Source: Streptomyces sp. HNM0575 (GTDB lineage Bacteria; Actinomycetota; Actinomycetes; Streptomycetales; Streptomycetaceae). From it: 64,000 nucleotides of DNA. The notes below the pieces were generated by a model. The model did not search any database, had not been told where the DNA came from, and saw only the letters and a list, made by a program, of their open reading frames with translations. Location of the stretch: positions 52,469 through 116,468 of the forward strand of contig NZ_JAASAG010000015.1 in NCBI RefSeq assembly GCF_012726265.1, given 5' to 3'. A program made the translations under genes and the position numbers. This document shows, piece after piece, positions 1 to 7,578 of this stretch; position 1 is the stretch's first letter, and each line of letters begins with the position of its first letter.

Positions 1-493
1 AGGTCACAACGGCGTTGGCCGTGTGACCCGAGGGGAATATGTCTCCGCCGGCGAAGAGTTCGGCGGATCCGACGGTGGTGGCGTAGTGCGGCCCGAGTCT
101 TCCCAGGCCGATTTTCACGGCGCCGACGGTGGCGTTGAGGGCGAGCAGCGCGCCGCCGAGCACCAGGAGCGGGCGCAGCGTGCGCTGCCGCCAGGAGCGC
201 CAGCCCAGCCAGGCCGCGACGAGCACGGCCGTGGGGCCACGTTGACCCAGCACCACGAAGTAGTCGAGGAACTCGTGCACTTGCGGCCACTGCTTGTAGG
301 GCCGGAAGAGCATCACCTGCCAGTCGAGCCGCACCAGATCTGCCCGGACCAGGACGGCGATGACAATCACCGCATAGAGCACCGAAGTAACGCCGAACAA
401 CAGCTTGCGTGTTCGGCTCATCCGCGGGACATCGCGGTTGCTCGGTCGCTCGGGCTCCTGTTCCAGCCGGGCGAGTAGTCGGTCGGTACGCAC
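1..493 (-). CDS. PAP2-family membrane phosphatase (3' end cut off by window edge)
   Basis: The minus-strand frame runs off the left edge; 164 residues are visible. It shows an N-terminal cytoplasmic stretch, a first membrane segment (about residues 30-48), further hydrophobic segments, and the PAP2 core ending in the phosphate-binding block FPSGHTANAVVT. The preceding lysine motif is a variant (KIGLGRLGP rather than the strict K-x6-RP). Members of this family remove phosphate from lipid phosphates such as undecaprenyl pyrophosphate or phosphatidic acid at the membrane. I chose GTG at 493, which adds a charged leader resembling that of Streptomyces homologues; ATG at 421 is the alternative, and neither has a strong Shine-Dalgarno site. 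The substrate cannot be told from sequence. Confidence 0.8.
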   Translation of the reverse strand, partial: MRTDRLLARLEQEPERPSNRDVPRMSRTRKLLFGVTSVLYAVIVIAVLVRADLVRLDWQVMLFRPYKQWPQVHEFLDYFVVLGQRGPTAVLVAAWLGWRSWRQRTLRPLLVLGGALLALNATVGAVKIGLGRLGPHYATTVGSAELFAGGDIFPSGHTANAVVT

Positions 494-1106
494 CCAGTCG
501 ACGTTACAACGGCTCTGTGAGGTAACCGCACACGTGACGGGCGTTCGTGATGACGATGTGATGTGGAGTGTGTCTCACCCGGCCTTTGTGACGGTGAATT
601 CCCGCAGCTTATCCGGGGTTTAGACACCGCATTCCGGATGGCGTGCCGCGCGGTGTCGTGCGGATCGCCGAGCAATTTCTGTTCACCGCCGGTCGGTGCG
701 GAATTCGTTTCCTCTTTTCCCGGCGGATTCGCCTGCCGTGCCCGGGAGTTGAGCGGGAGCTGACGGCGGCTCCGTTGCTCCCCGGTCGTCCGGCGCGGCT
801 CGGCCCACACCGTAACCGTCTCCACCGGGGCTCGTCGGTGCGTGCCCGGTCCGCCCCCCGGGGGCCGTCGTACGGCGGGCGCTCGCGCCACCGCTGGGGC
901 GCGTGAGGCGGGTGCGGCGACGGTGCAGGCCGGAGCCCGGGTGAGATGCGCCACGCGGTCGCCTGGCAGACTCGCGTACCCTGACGGCCACTCGTCCTTC
1001 TTTCCGGGCCGCTCCGCGTTCCGCCCCGCTCACGGGAGAGCGCCTGCGAGCGGCCCCGGAGATCCCCCCACGTACCGAAGGAGCGAGCGCGAGAGGAGGT
1101 GCGCAG
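494..1106. other. Intergenic, no supported gene
   Basis: About 610 bp between the divergent PAP2 and MFS genes. Several open frames cross it on both strands but none resembles a known protein or keeps a good ribosome site. Composition is lower in GC than the flanking genes between about 500 and 760, as expected for a divergent promoter region. No clear operator was found. Confidence 0.5.
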
Positions 1107-3155
1107 ATGCCCGGGACGCCCACGCCCGCGGCCGGAGAGGCGGCGGACGTTCCCGCGCACGGGGCCGCACGGACCGCCTCCGCAGCGGTGCCCCGCGCCG
1201 GCCGGTGGACCGTCCTCGTCGTCCTCTGCGCGAGCCTTCTGCTGGTCGCCATCGACGCCACCGTGCTGCACGTGGCGGTGCCGGCCGTCTCCGAGCAGCT
1301 GCGGCCCGGCTCCGTGCAGCTGCTGTGGATCGTGGACGCCTACCCGCTGGTCTGCGCGTCCCTGCTGATCCTCTTCGGCACGCTGGGCGACCGCGTCGGA
1401 CGGCGCAGGGTGCTGCTCTTCGGCTACGCCTTCTTCGCGGCCGCCTCGGCCCTGGCCGCCTACTCACAGACACCGGGCATGCTCATAGGGGCGCGTGCCC
1501 TGCTGGGCGTCGGCGGCGCGATGATCATGCCCGCGACGCTCTCGATCCTCCGGCACGTCTTCCCCGACCGCCGTGAGCGCGCCCTGGCGATCGGCATCTG
1601 GAGCGCCGTCGCCGCCGTCGGCGCCGCGGTCGGCCCGCTCGTCGGCGGGCTGCTGCTCGAGCACTTCTGGTGGGGTTCGGTCTTCCTCGTCAACCTGCCG
1701 CTGATGGCCGCCGGGCTCCTCGTGGGGCGCTGGCTGCTGCCCGAGTCGACCGGTTCCCGCGAAGGCCCGTGGGACGTGCTCGGCGCGCTCGTGGGCGCGG
1801 GCGGCCTCTTCGGCGTCATCCTCGGCGTCAAGCACGCCGGCGGGGGCGAACCGCTCTCCCCGGGCACGGTCGTGCCGCTGCTGACCGGAGCGGTGCTGCT
1901 CGGGGTGTTCGTACGCAGGCAGCGGCGCCGCAGGTATCCGCTCATCGACGTCCGCACGGTCGCGCGCCGCGCCTTCGGTACGTCCGTGGGCTGCATCGTG
2001 CTCACGGTGCTGGCCCTCGTGGGTCTCGCGCTGATCGCCGCGCAGTACCTCCAACTGGTGCTGGGCCTCTCGCCGTTGCAGACCGGCCTGCGGCTGCTGC
2101 CGCTCTCGCTCGCGGCGATCGCCGCCGGGCTCGCGGGCTCCCGGCTGCTGGGGCTGCTGGGACCGCGGCGCATGGTCGTACTCGGCTTCCTGCTCACCAT
2201 CGCCGCCGTGCTCTGCCTGACGGGGCTCGGCCAGGAGGACCGGCCCGGGCTGCTCGTCGGCGGGTTCGTGCTCCTCGGCTTCGGACTGGAGACCACGCTC
2301 TTCGGCTGTTACGAGTCGATGCTCAACGAGGCGCCTCCGTCCCGTTCTGGCGGCGCCGCCGCGATCGGCGAGACGGCGTACCAGCTGGGAGCCGGCATGG
2401 GCATCGCGGTGCTCGGCAGCGTGATGAACGCGGCGTACGCGCCCGGCGTGCGCGGTGTGCGGGGGGTCTCGGCCGCGGCGAGCGTCGACGCGAGCCACTC
2501 ACTGGGCGAGGCGTACGGAACCGCCCGGCGGCTCGGCGGCTCGGCCGGGGACGCGCTCCGCTCGGCGGCGCGCGAGGCGTTCCTGCACGGAATGCACGTC
2601 ACGCTGATCGCCAGCGCCGTGCTGCTGCTGTTCGGCGCGCTGGCCGCGCTGAGGCTGCCGCGCACGATGGAGAACGGGAGCTGCGCCGACGAGGCCGAAC
2701 AGGGCGCCCGTGCCGCCGAGCCGGAGGCCGCCGAGCCGGAAGCCGTCAAGTCGGAAGCCGCCGAGTCGGAAGAGGCCACCGCGGACGGCACGGGCGAGGA
2801 CCGCGAGAGCGGCCGGAACGGCGGCCTGGATGCGGAACCTTCCGGCGTCCAGGGCACCGACGAGCGGCGCGCTCCGGTGCCCGCGTCCGCGCACGGACGG
2901 CTCCCGCGCCAGGCCGACCGCAGCCAGGAGCGGCCCGTGACGGCCTCTCCGGCGGCTTCCGCAGAGTCCGGGAACAGCGACGGCAGCGGCCACGCCAACG
3001 GAGACGGCCACGCGAACGGCGACGGCCGCCCGAAGGCGAAGGGAGACGGCCGCGGCGGTGGCCGGCGAGAGGGCGACGGACGCGGTCACGGGACCGGCCG
3101 TGAGGCGGGGCGCGGCGGCAGCGGCCTCCTGCCGAGCGGCACCACCCGGCCCTGA
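1107..3155 (+). CDS. MFS drug-efflux transporter, DHA2 (14-TM) type, with long hydrophilic C-terminal tail
   Basis: 682 residues. The first 510 or so form a 14-segment major facilitator of the DHA2 drug:proton antiporter type: first helix at about 34-52 ending in LVAIDATVLHVAVP, motif A GTLGDRVGRRR near residue 92, and GPLVGGLLLEHFWWGSVFLVNLP in the typical antiporter position. It probably exports a toxic or self-made compound. GAGGAGG stands 8 bp before the ATG. The oddity is a tail of about 150 residues after the last helix, made of repeats such as AEPEAAEPEAVKSEAAESEE and later GDGHANGDG-like units; the usual family length is about 500. The tail is low complexity and probably disordered. 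It runs straight into a DNA heptamer repeat just past the stop. Family confidence is high, substrate unknown. Confidence 0.9.
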   Translation: MPGTPTPAAGEAADVPAHGAARTASAAVPRAGRWTVLVVLCASLLLVAIDATVLHVAVPAVSEQLRPGSVQLLWIVDAYPLVCASLLILFGTLGDRVGRRRVLLFGYAFFAAASALAAYSQTPGMLIGARALLGVGGAMIMPATLSILRHVFPDRRERALAIGIWSAVAAVGAAVGPLVGGLLLEHFWWGSVFLVNLPLMAAGLLVGRWLLPESTGSREGPWDVLGALVGAGGLFGVILGVKHAGGGEPLSPGTVVPLLTGAVLLGVFVRRQRRRRYPLIDVRTVARRAFGTSVGCIVLTVLALVGLALIAAQYLQLVLGLSPLQTGLRLLPLSLAAIAAGLAGSRLLGLLGPRRMVVLGFLLTIAAVLCLTGLGQEDRPGLLVGGFVLLGFGLETTLFGCYESMLNEAPPSRSGGAAAIGETAYQLGAGMGIAVLGSVMNAAYAPGVRGVRGVSAAASVDASHSLGEAYGTARRLGGSAGDALRSAAREAFLHGMHVTLIASAVLLLFGALAALRLPRTMENGSCADEAEQGARAAEPEAAEPEAVKSEAAESEEATADGTGEDRESGRNGGLDAEPSGVQGTDERRAPVPASAHGRLPRQADRSQERPVTASPAASAESGNSDGSGHANGDGHANGDGRPKAKGDGRGGGRREGDGRGHGTGREAGRGGSGLLPSGTTRP

Positions 3156-3163
3156 CGAAGGTC

Positions 3164-3261
3164 CGCAACCCGCAACCCGCAACCCGCAACCCGCAACCCG
3201 CAACCCGCAACCCGCAACCCGCAACCCGCAACCCGCAACCCGCAACCCGCAACCCGCAACC
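3164..3261. repeat. Tandem heptamer repeat, 14 perfect copies of CGCAACC
   Basis: Fourteen uninterrupted, identical copies of CGCAACC (98 bp) start 9 bp after the MFS stop codon. It lies outside coding sequence. It could form no strong hairpin because the unit lacks G-C symmetry; strand asymmetry is strong (top strand almost free of T). Copy number in such perfect arrays is expected to vary between strains through slippage. Confidence 0.98.
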
Positions 3262-3573
3262 CGTGATCGGCGTGACCGCCGGGGGTGATGATCGCCGGGC
3301 TGTGATCGCATCGCCGGTCCGTGATCGCGGGGGCGGCGGGTCACTCGGGCAGCCGGAAGTCCGAAGCCCTCGTCCGCGGTAGGCGGTCGCCGGTCGGTAA
3401 TTTCACAATTGCCAGCGGATCCAGGGCACTTGGGCGTGACGCCGTACGCGCCCGGCCGTCCGGCACGCGGCGCCGCCGCAGCGCGCATGCCCGGCCCTGC
3501 CGCCCACCGGCGCCGAAATCCCGGGGGAGAGGGGCGACTTCGCCGGAGGGGCGACTTCGCCGTCCGGCACCGG
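3262..3573. other. Intergenic with sepF-distal hairpin repeats
   Basis: About 310 bp without a gene. Positions 3263-3330 carry several spaced GTGATCG words. At 3530-3545 and 3547-3562 a 16-bp unit (AGGGGCGACTTCGCCG) is directly repeated; each copy can fold as GGCG-ACTT-CGCC and may help end sepF transcription coming from the right. Confidence 0.5.
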
Positions 3574-4020
3574 TCAGCTCTGGTTGAAGAAGCCGCCCTC
3601 CGAGGCGCGGCGGTTCTCATTGCCGACGATCTTGTAGTCGTCCGGCGTCAGCAGGAACACGCGTGTGGCGACCCGTTCGATCGATCCCCGCAGCCCGAAG
3701 GTGAGTCCTGCCGCGAAGTCCACGACGCGCTTGGCGTCCGCGGACTCCATCATCGTGAGGTTGATGATGACGGGCACGCCGTCCCGGAACAGCTCACCGA
3801 TGCCGCGTGCGTCGCGGAAGCCGTCGGGCGTGACCGTCGCGATGCGGGTGCCCTGGTCCTGAGCGGCCTCGGCCGTCACCCGGATCCGCGGGTCAGTGAC
3901 CCAGGGCTCCTGGGCGGCGTCGCCGGGCTCCGGCCCTTCGGCGTAGTCGTCGTCGTAGTAACGCATTTCGCTGTCGTCGACGAGGCCCAGCCAGGCACTC
4001 GCCTTGCGCACCGATCCCAT
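3574..4020 (-). CDS. sepF: SepF-like cell division protein
   Basis: 148 residues with the SepF/DUF552 fold in the C-terminal half (about 55-135): the stretches VTPDGFRDARGIGELFRDG, VIINLTMMESADAKRVVDFAAGL and FLLTPDDYKI match the family. SepF binds FtsZ and tethers the ring to the membrane in Gram-positive bacteria. The N-terminal MGSVRKASAWLGLVDD helix is the expected membrane-targeting part, followed by an acidic, tyrosine-rich linker (MRYYDDDYAEGPE). AGAGGAGAGGAGG lies 6 bp before the ATG. The gene stands alone here rather than in the dcw cluster, so it is likely one of the SepF-like paralogues that Streptomyces genomes carry in addition to the ftsZ-linked copy. Confidence 0.88.
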   Translation of the reverse strand: MGSVRKASAWLGLVDDSEMRYYDDDYAEGPEPGDAAQEPWVTDPRIRVTAEAAQDQGTRIATVTPDGFRDARGIGELFRDGVPVIINLTMMESADAKRVVDFAAGLTFGLRGSIERVATRVFLLTPDDYKIVGNENRRASEGGFFNQS

Positions 4021-4902
4021 GGACGCCTCCTCTCCTCTGCGCGGTCGTCCGCAGTCATGTCGAGCAGCTCCCCCCCCGGGAGTCCGCATCTCTATGGTCG
4101 TCCATGATGCGGATGTTGCGCCAAGTGGATACATGCTCAGAACCGGTTTCGTGACGGTACTGGTGCAGAACATATGGCGCCGGGTCAAGGAACTTGTGGG
4201 GCATTCGTGGTGACGGTGTGCAGGTTGTGCACCTCCTGCCGGGTGCCGGCCGGGAGGCGGACGGGTGCGGGTCGCCCCGCGGACCATGGTGTCCTGCCGT
4301 CCTTGTGATGCCGCCGTGCGACGCGTGCGAAACACTGTGCGAGGGGTCAACAGGGAGGCGGAGAAGGGGTGTTCGGGTTCTCCGTCGGGCACTGTGGCCC
4401 GTGTTCCCGTCCATGTCGCCCACGTTCGCGGCCGGTTGGGGCGTTCGGGAGAACTGTCGCGGCGGCCCCGCCCCGTATCGCGGAAAAGCGCTACGGCGGA
4501 CGGAGAGAACGCCGGACCCCTTGTCCCGCATGACGTTTCCCCGGTCACCGCTTGAAGAATGGGACGAAATCCCGCGGATAGAACAGGAATCGCCGGACAG
4601 AAGCGGACAAGTGCGCTTGTTGCGGCAGTTGACGCCATGATCTTCCGTTGTCCTCCCTTGCGCTCAAACAAGGGATCGACGTTGTGAGTTGTGATGTGTA
4701 CGGTCGACCTGCAACGGGCCCGACTTTCACAGGGTGACGCCGACTCGGCCTTGTGCGGAAACAGTCGTTCTCGTAATACTCATGGGTACGAGTTGGCATG
4801 GACGCGACTCCTTCGCGGAAGGGAGGACGTGTCCGTACTTCCTCCGGGGCCTCCCCCAAAAAAGCAGGGCGGCCTCAACCCCCCACTGGAGGTTCAGAGT
4901 TC
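4021..4902. other. Long intergenic region, no supported gene
   Basis: About 880 bp between sepF and the protease gene, with lower GC than its neighbours. Frames of up to about 150 codons exist but show no recognisable protein and poor codon bias. The right part should hold the protease promoter and a leader; TTGACG at about 4629 and the AT-richer stretch 4660-4710 are the only promoter-like signals I can point to, and I do not assign them. Confidence 0.45.
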
Positions 4903-5967
4903 ATGAAGATATCGAAGCGCCAGATGGTCATCGCGGGCGCGGGTGTCGCAGCGCTCGTCGCCGGATCGCTGACCCTGTCGACGGCCAATGCCGCCGAGGA
5001 CAGCGCGCCGAGCCTCAAGACGCTCTCCACCGTGTCTGCTTCGAAGCTCGCCACGAAGCTCACCTCGGACATCAAGGGCGACGCGGGCTCGTACTACGAC
5101 GCGAAGGCCAAGAAGCTCGTCGTCAACGTCACGGACCAGGACGCCAAGGAGAAGGTCGAGTCGGCCGGCGCCGAGGCCAAGATCGTCCAGCACACGATGG
5201 CCCAGCTCAACTCGGTCAAGGACGCCTTCACCAAGAAGGAGATCCCGGGCACCGCGCGCTCTGTGGACGTCAAGACCAACAAGGTCGTCGTCACCGCGGA
5301 CAAGACGGTCAAGGGCGCGAAGCTGGCCGAGCTGAAGAAGTCGGCCAAGGCCGAGGGCAGCAAGGTCGAACTGAAGCGCAGCGCGGGCAAGTTCACCACC
5401 AAGATCGCCGGTGGCGACGCCATCTGGGGTGACGGCGGCCGTTGCTCGCTCGGCTTCAACGTCACGCTCGACGGCAAGCCGGCCTTCCTCACGGCGGGCC
5501 ACTGCACGACGGCCATCGCCAGCTGGTCGGACAGCGAGGGTGGCGAGCCGATCGCCGAGAGCGGTGACGGCAAGTTCCCGGGCAACGACTACGGCATCGC
5601 CACCTACACCGGCGACACCGACCACCCGAGCGAGGTGGACCTGTACAACGGCAGTACCCAGAAGATCTCGGGCGCGGCCGAGGCCGAGGTCGGCCAGAAG
5701 GTCCAGCGCAGCGGCAGCACCACGCAGGTGCACGACGGCACGGTCAAGGCCGTGGACGCCTCCGTCACCTACCCCGAGGGCACCGTCGACGGCCTGATCG
5801 ACACCGACGTCTGCGCCGAGCCCGGTGACAGCGGCGGTTCGCTCTTCGCCGACGACAAGGCGCTGGGCACCACTTCCGGCGGCAGCGGTGACTGCTCCTC
5901 GGGCGGCGAGACCTTCTTCCAGCCGGTTCCCGCGGCTCTGGAGGCGCTGGGCGCCGAGCTTCCCTGA
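4903..5967 (+). CDS. Secreted alpha-lytic/streptogrisin-type serine protease (S1), prepro form
   Basis: 354 residues. A signal peptide (1-30, cut after TANA) is followed by a propeptide of about 135 residues that in this family assists folding, then a mature chymotrypsin-fold protease starting near residue 168 (IAGGDAIWGDGG). The catalytic triad is His200 in TAGHC, Asp229 in GNDYG and Ser310 in GDSGG; cysteines pair as in streptogrisins. It is exported and degrades extracellular protein. GGAGG lies 12 bp before the ATG; a longer upstream frame lacks signal-peptide sense. The lysine-rich propeptide (KKLVVNVTDQDAKEKVESAG) is typical. A strong hairpin terminator follows at 6059. Confidence 0.95.
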   Translation: MKISKRQMVIAGAGVAALVAGSLTLSTANAAEDSAPSLKTLSTVSASKLATKLTSDIKGDAGSYYDAKAKKLVVNVTDQDAKEKVESAGAEAKIVQHTMAQLNSVKDAFTKKEIPGTARSVDVKTNKVVVTADKTVKGAKLAELKKSAKAEGSKVELKRSAGKFTTKIAGGDAIWGDGGRCSLGFNVTLDGKPAFLTAGHCTTAIASWSDSEGGEPIAESGDGKFPGNDYGIATYTGDTDHPSEVDLYNGSTQKISGAAEAEVGQKVQRSGSTTQVHDGTVKAVDASVTYPEGTVDGLIDTDVCAEPGDSGGSLFADDKALGTTSGGSGDCSSGGETFFQPVPAALEALGAELP

Positions 5968-6058
5968 CGGGGCGGGCGCGTACGACGCGTCTGAGGCGCT
6001 CGGTGTGACCTCGCACTGAGCGCCGTCCGCCCAGGAGAAGGGCACTGTCAGCACATGC

Positions 6059-6087
6059 GGAACCCCCGGGCACAGCCCGGGGGTTCC
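6059..6087. terminator. Perfect hairpin terminator between protease and asd
   Basis: Arms GGAACCCCCGGGC (6059-6071) and GCCCGGGGGTTCC (6075-6087) with a 3-nt loop. It lies 90 bp after the protease stop and before the convergent asd stop, so it can serve both strands. It is followed by short GTTCTC and then CGCGCC repeats at 6090-6135, not by a T run, as usual in Streptomyces. Confidence 0.9.
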
Positions 6088-6164
6088 GTCGTTCTCGTTC
6101 TCGTTCTCGTTCGCGCCCGCGCCCGCGCCCGCGCCCGAGTCCGCGTACGCGGGCGCTCGTCAGC

Positions 6165-7187
6165 TCACTCGGCGGCGACCAGCTCCGCGATCTGCACCGC
6201 GTTCAGCGCGGCGCCCTTGCGGAGGTTGTCGCCTGCGAGGAAGAGCGCGAGGCCGTGCTCGGCGGTCTCGTCGGCACGGATGCGGCCGACGTAGCTCGCG
6301 TCCTTGCCCGCGGCCTGAAGCGGGGTGGGGATGTCGGACAGCTCCACCCCCGGTGCGGCCGCCAGCAGTTCACGCGCGCGCTCCGGTGTGAGCGCCCGCT
6401 CGAAGCGGGCGTTGACCTGGAGGGAGTGGCCCGTGAAGACGGGCACGCGCACGCAGGTGCCCGAGACCCGCAGACCGGGAATGCCGAGGATCTTCCGGCT
6501 CTCGTTGCGCAGCTTGTGCTCCTCGTCCGTCTCGTCCAGGCCGTCGTCGACGATCGAACCGGCCATCGGCAGCACGTTGAAGGCGATCGGGCGGGCGTAC
6601 TTGTCCGGCTCGGGGAAGTCCACGGCGTCGCCGTCGAAGGTCAGCCGGGTCGCGTCGCTCTCGACGGCCTTGCTCGCCTGCTCGTTCAGCTCGGCGACGC
6701 CGGCCAGGCCGCTGCCGGAGACCGCCTGGTACGTCGCGACGACCAGCCCCGTCAGCCCCGCCTCGTCGTGCAGCGGGCGCAGCACGGGCATGGCGGCCAT
6801 GGTGGTGCAGTTGGGGTTGGCGATGATGCCCTTCGGGCGCTGCCGGGCCGCGTCCGGGTTCACCTCGGAGACGACGAGCGGCACTTCGGGGTCGAGCCGC
6901 CAGGCGGAGGAGTTGTCGATGACGACCGGGCCCTGTGCGGCGACCTTCTCCGCGATGGCCTTCGACGTCGAGCCCCCGGCGGAGAACAGCACGACGTCCA
7001 GCCCCGAGTAGTCGGCGGCGGACGCGTCCTCGACGGTGATCTCGCCGCCCTGCCACGGGAGGGTGCGCCCGGCGGAACGGGCGGAGGCGAACAGACGCAG
7101 CTGCTCGATGGGGAGTTTCCGCTCGGCCAGAATCTCCCGCATCACGCTGCCGACCTGGCCGGTGGCTCCGACGATCCCGATCCTCAT
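6165..7187 (-). CDS. asd: Aspartate-semialdehyde dehydrogenase
   Basis: 340 residues, the usual length. It reduces aspartyl phosphate to aspartate semialdehyde with NADPH, the branch step to lysine/diaminopimelate, threonine and methionine. NADP-binding GATGQVG is at residues 7-13, the acyl-thioester cysteine is Cys127 in NPNCTTM, and the later block TCVRVPVFTGHS carries the substrate-binding residues. AAGGAGCC stands 4 bp before the ATG. In many actinobacteria lysC lies directly upstream; here it does not, and asd is transcribed alone, divergent from dnaE2. Confidence 0.96.
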   Translation of the reverse strand: MRIGIVGATGQVGSVMREILAERKLPIEQLRLFASARSAGRTLPWQGGEITVEDASAADYSGLDVVLFSAGGSTSKAIAEKVAAQGPVVIDNSSAWRLDPEVPLVVSEVNPDAARQRPKGIIANPNCTTMAAMPVLRPLHDEAGLTGLVVATYQAVSGSGLAGVAELNEQASKAVESDATRLTFDGDAVDFPEPDKYARPIAFNVLPMAGSIVDDGLDETDEEHKLRNESRKILGIPGLRVSGTCVRVPVFTGHSLQVNARFERALTPERARELLAAAPGVELSDIPTPLQAAGKDASYVGRIRADETAEHGLALFLAGDNLRKGAALNAVQIAELVAAE

Positions 7188-7578
7188 GGGGCTCCTTATG
7201 TGCGTGTCCTGTGCGGGTGGGTCCGGGCCCTGTCCGTCCGCGGTGGGCGGACGTCCGGGCGTCGGCTCTTCTACCCTGCCCTGCCGCCGCTACGATCGGC
7301 CACTTCTTTGACATCGGTCACACGGGGTGGTTCTCCGGACGCGGAACCCCGGATGGCAGGTCTGGGCGGCCTTCGCGCGCTCCGTCCGGCCGATGTTCGC
7401 GGGCCTTTCCCGGCGCGGGTCGCGGAGGCTCCCGGCGCGGGTCGCGGCGGCCCCGTACCGCCGGTGAGCTGCGGAGAGACGACACGGACACCTGTCGAAC
7501 GCGAGTTCGATAGGTGGTCTATGGTGGGGGTGTACCTGAGGACGGCCCAAGGTGCGGATGCGGCAGGAGGTGCGTGCG
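7188..7578. other. asd/dnaE2 divergent intergenic region
   Basis: 390 bp. It contains the LexA box described separately near the dnaE2 end. Apart from that I see no gene and no other regulatory motif. Confidence 0.6.
7497..7508. promoter_or_regulatory. LexA (SOS) box upstream of dnaE2
   Basis: GAACGCGAGTTC is an exact match to the Gram-positive/actinobacterial LexA consensus GAAC-N4-GTTC, extended by one more base pair on each side (TCGAAC...GTTCGA). It lies 70 bp before the dnaE2 ATG, a normal distance for an operator in the promoter. It predicts DNA-damage induction of dnaE2 and the coupled imuB-like gene. Confidence 0.92.

Noticed and set aside
3164..3261. CRISPR-like array
   Set aside because: The unit is 7 bp and uninterrupted, with no spacers and no cas genes; it is a simple tandem repeat.
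4194..4640. 148-codon open frame between sepF and the protease
   Set aside because: No recognised family, poor codon bias, no convincing ribosome site; GC-rich DNA readily gives frames of this size.
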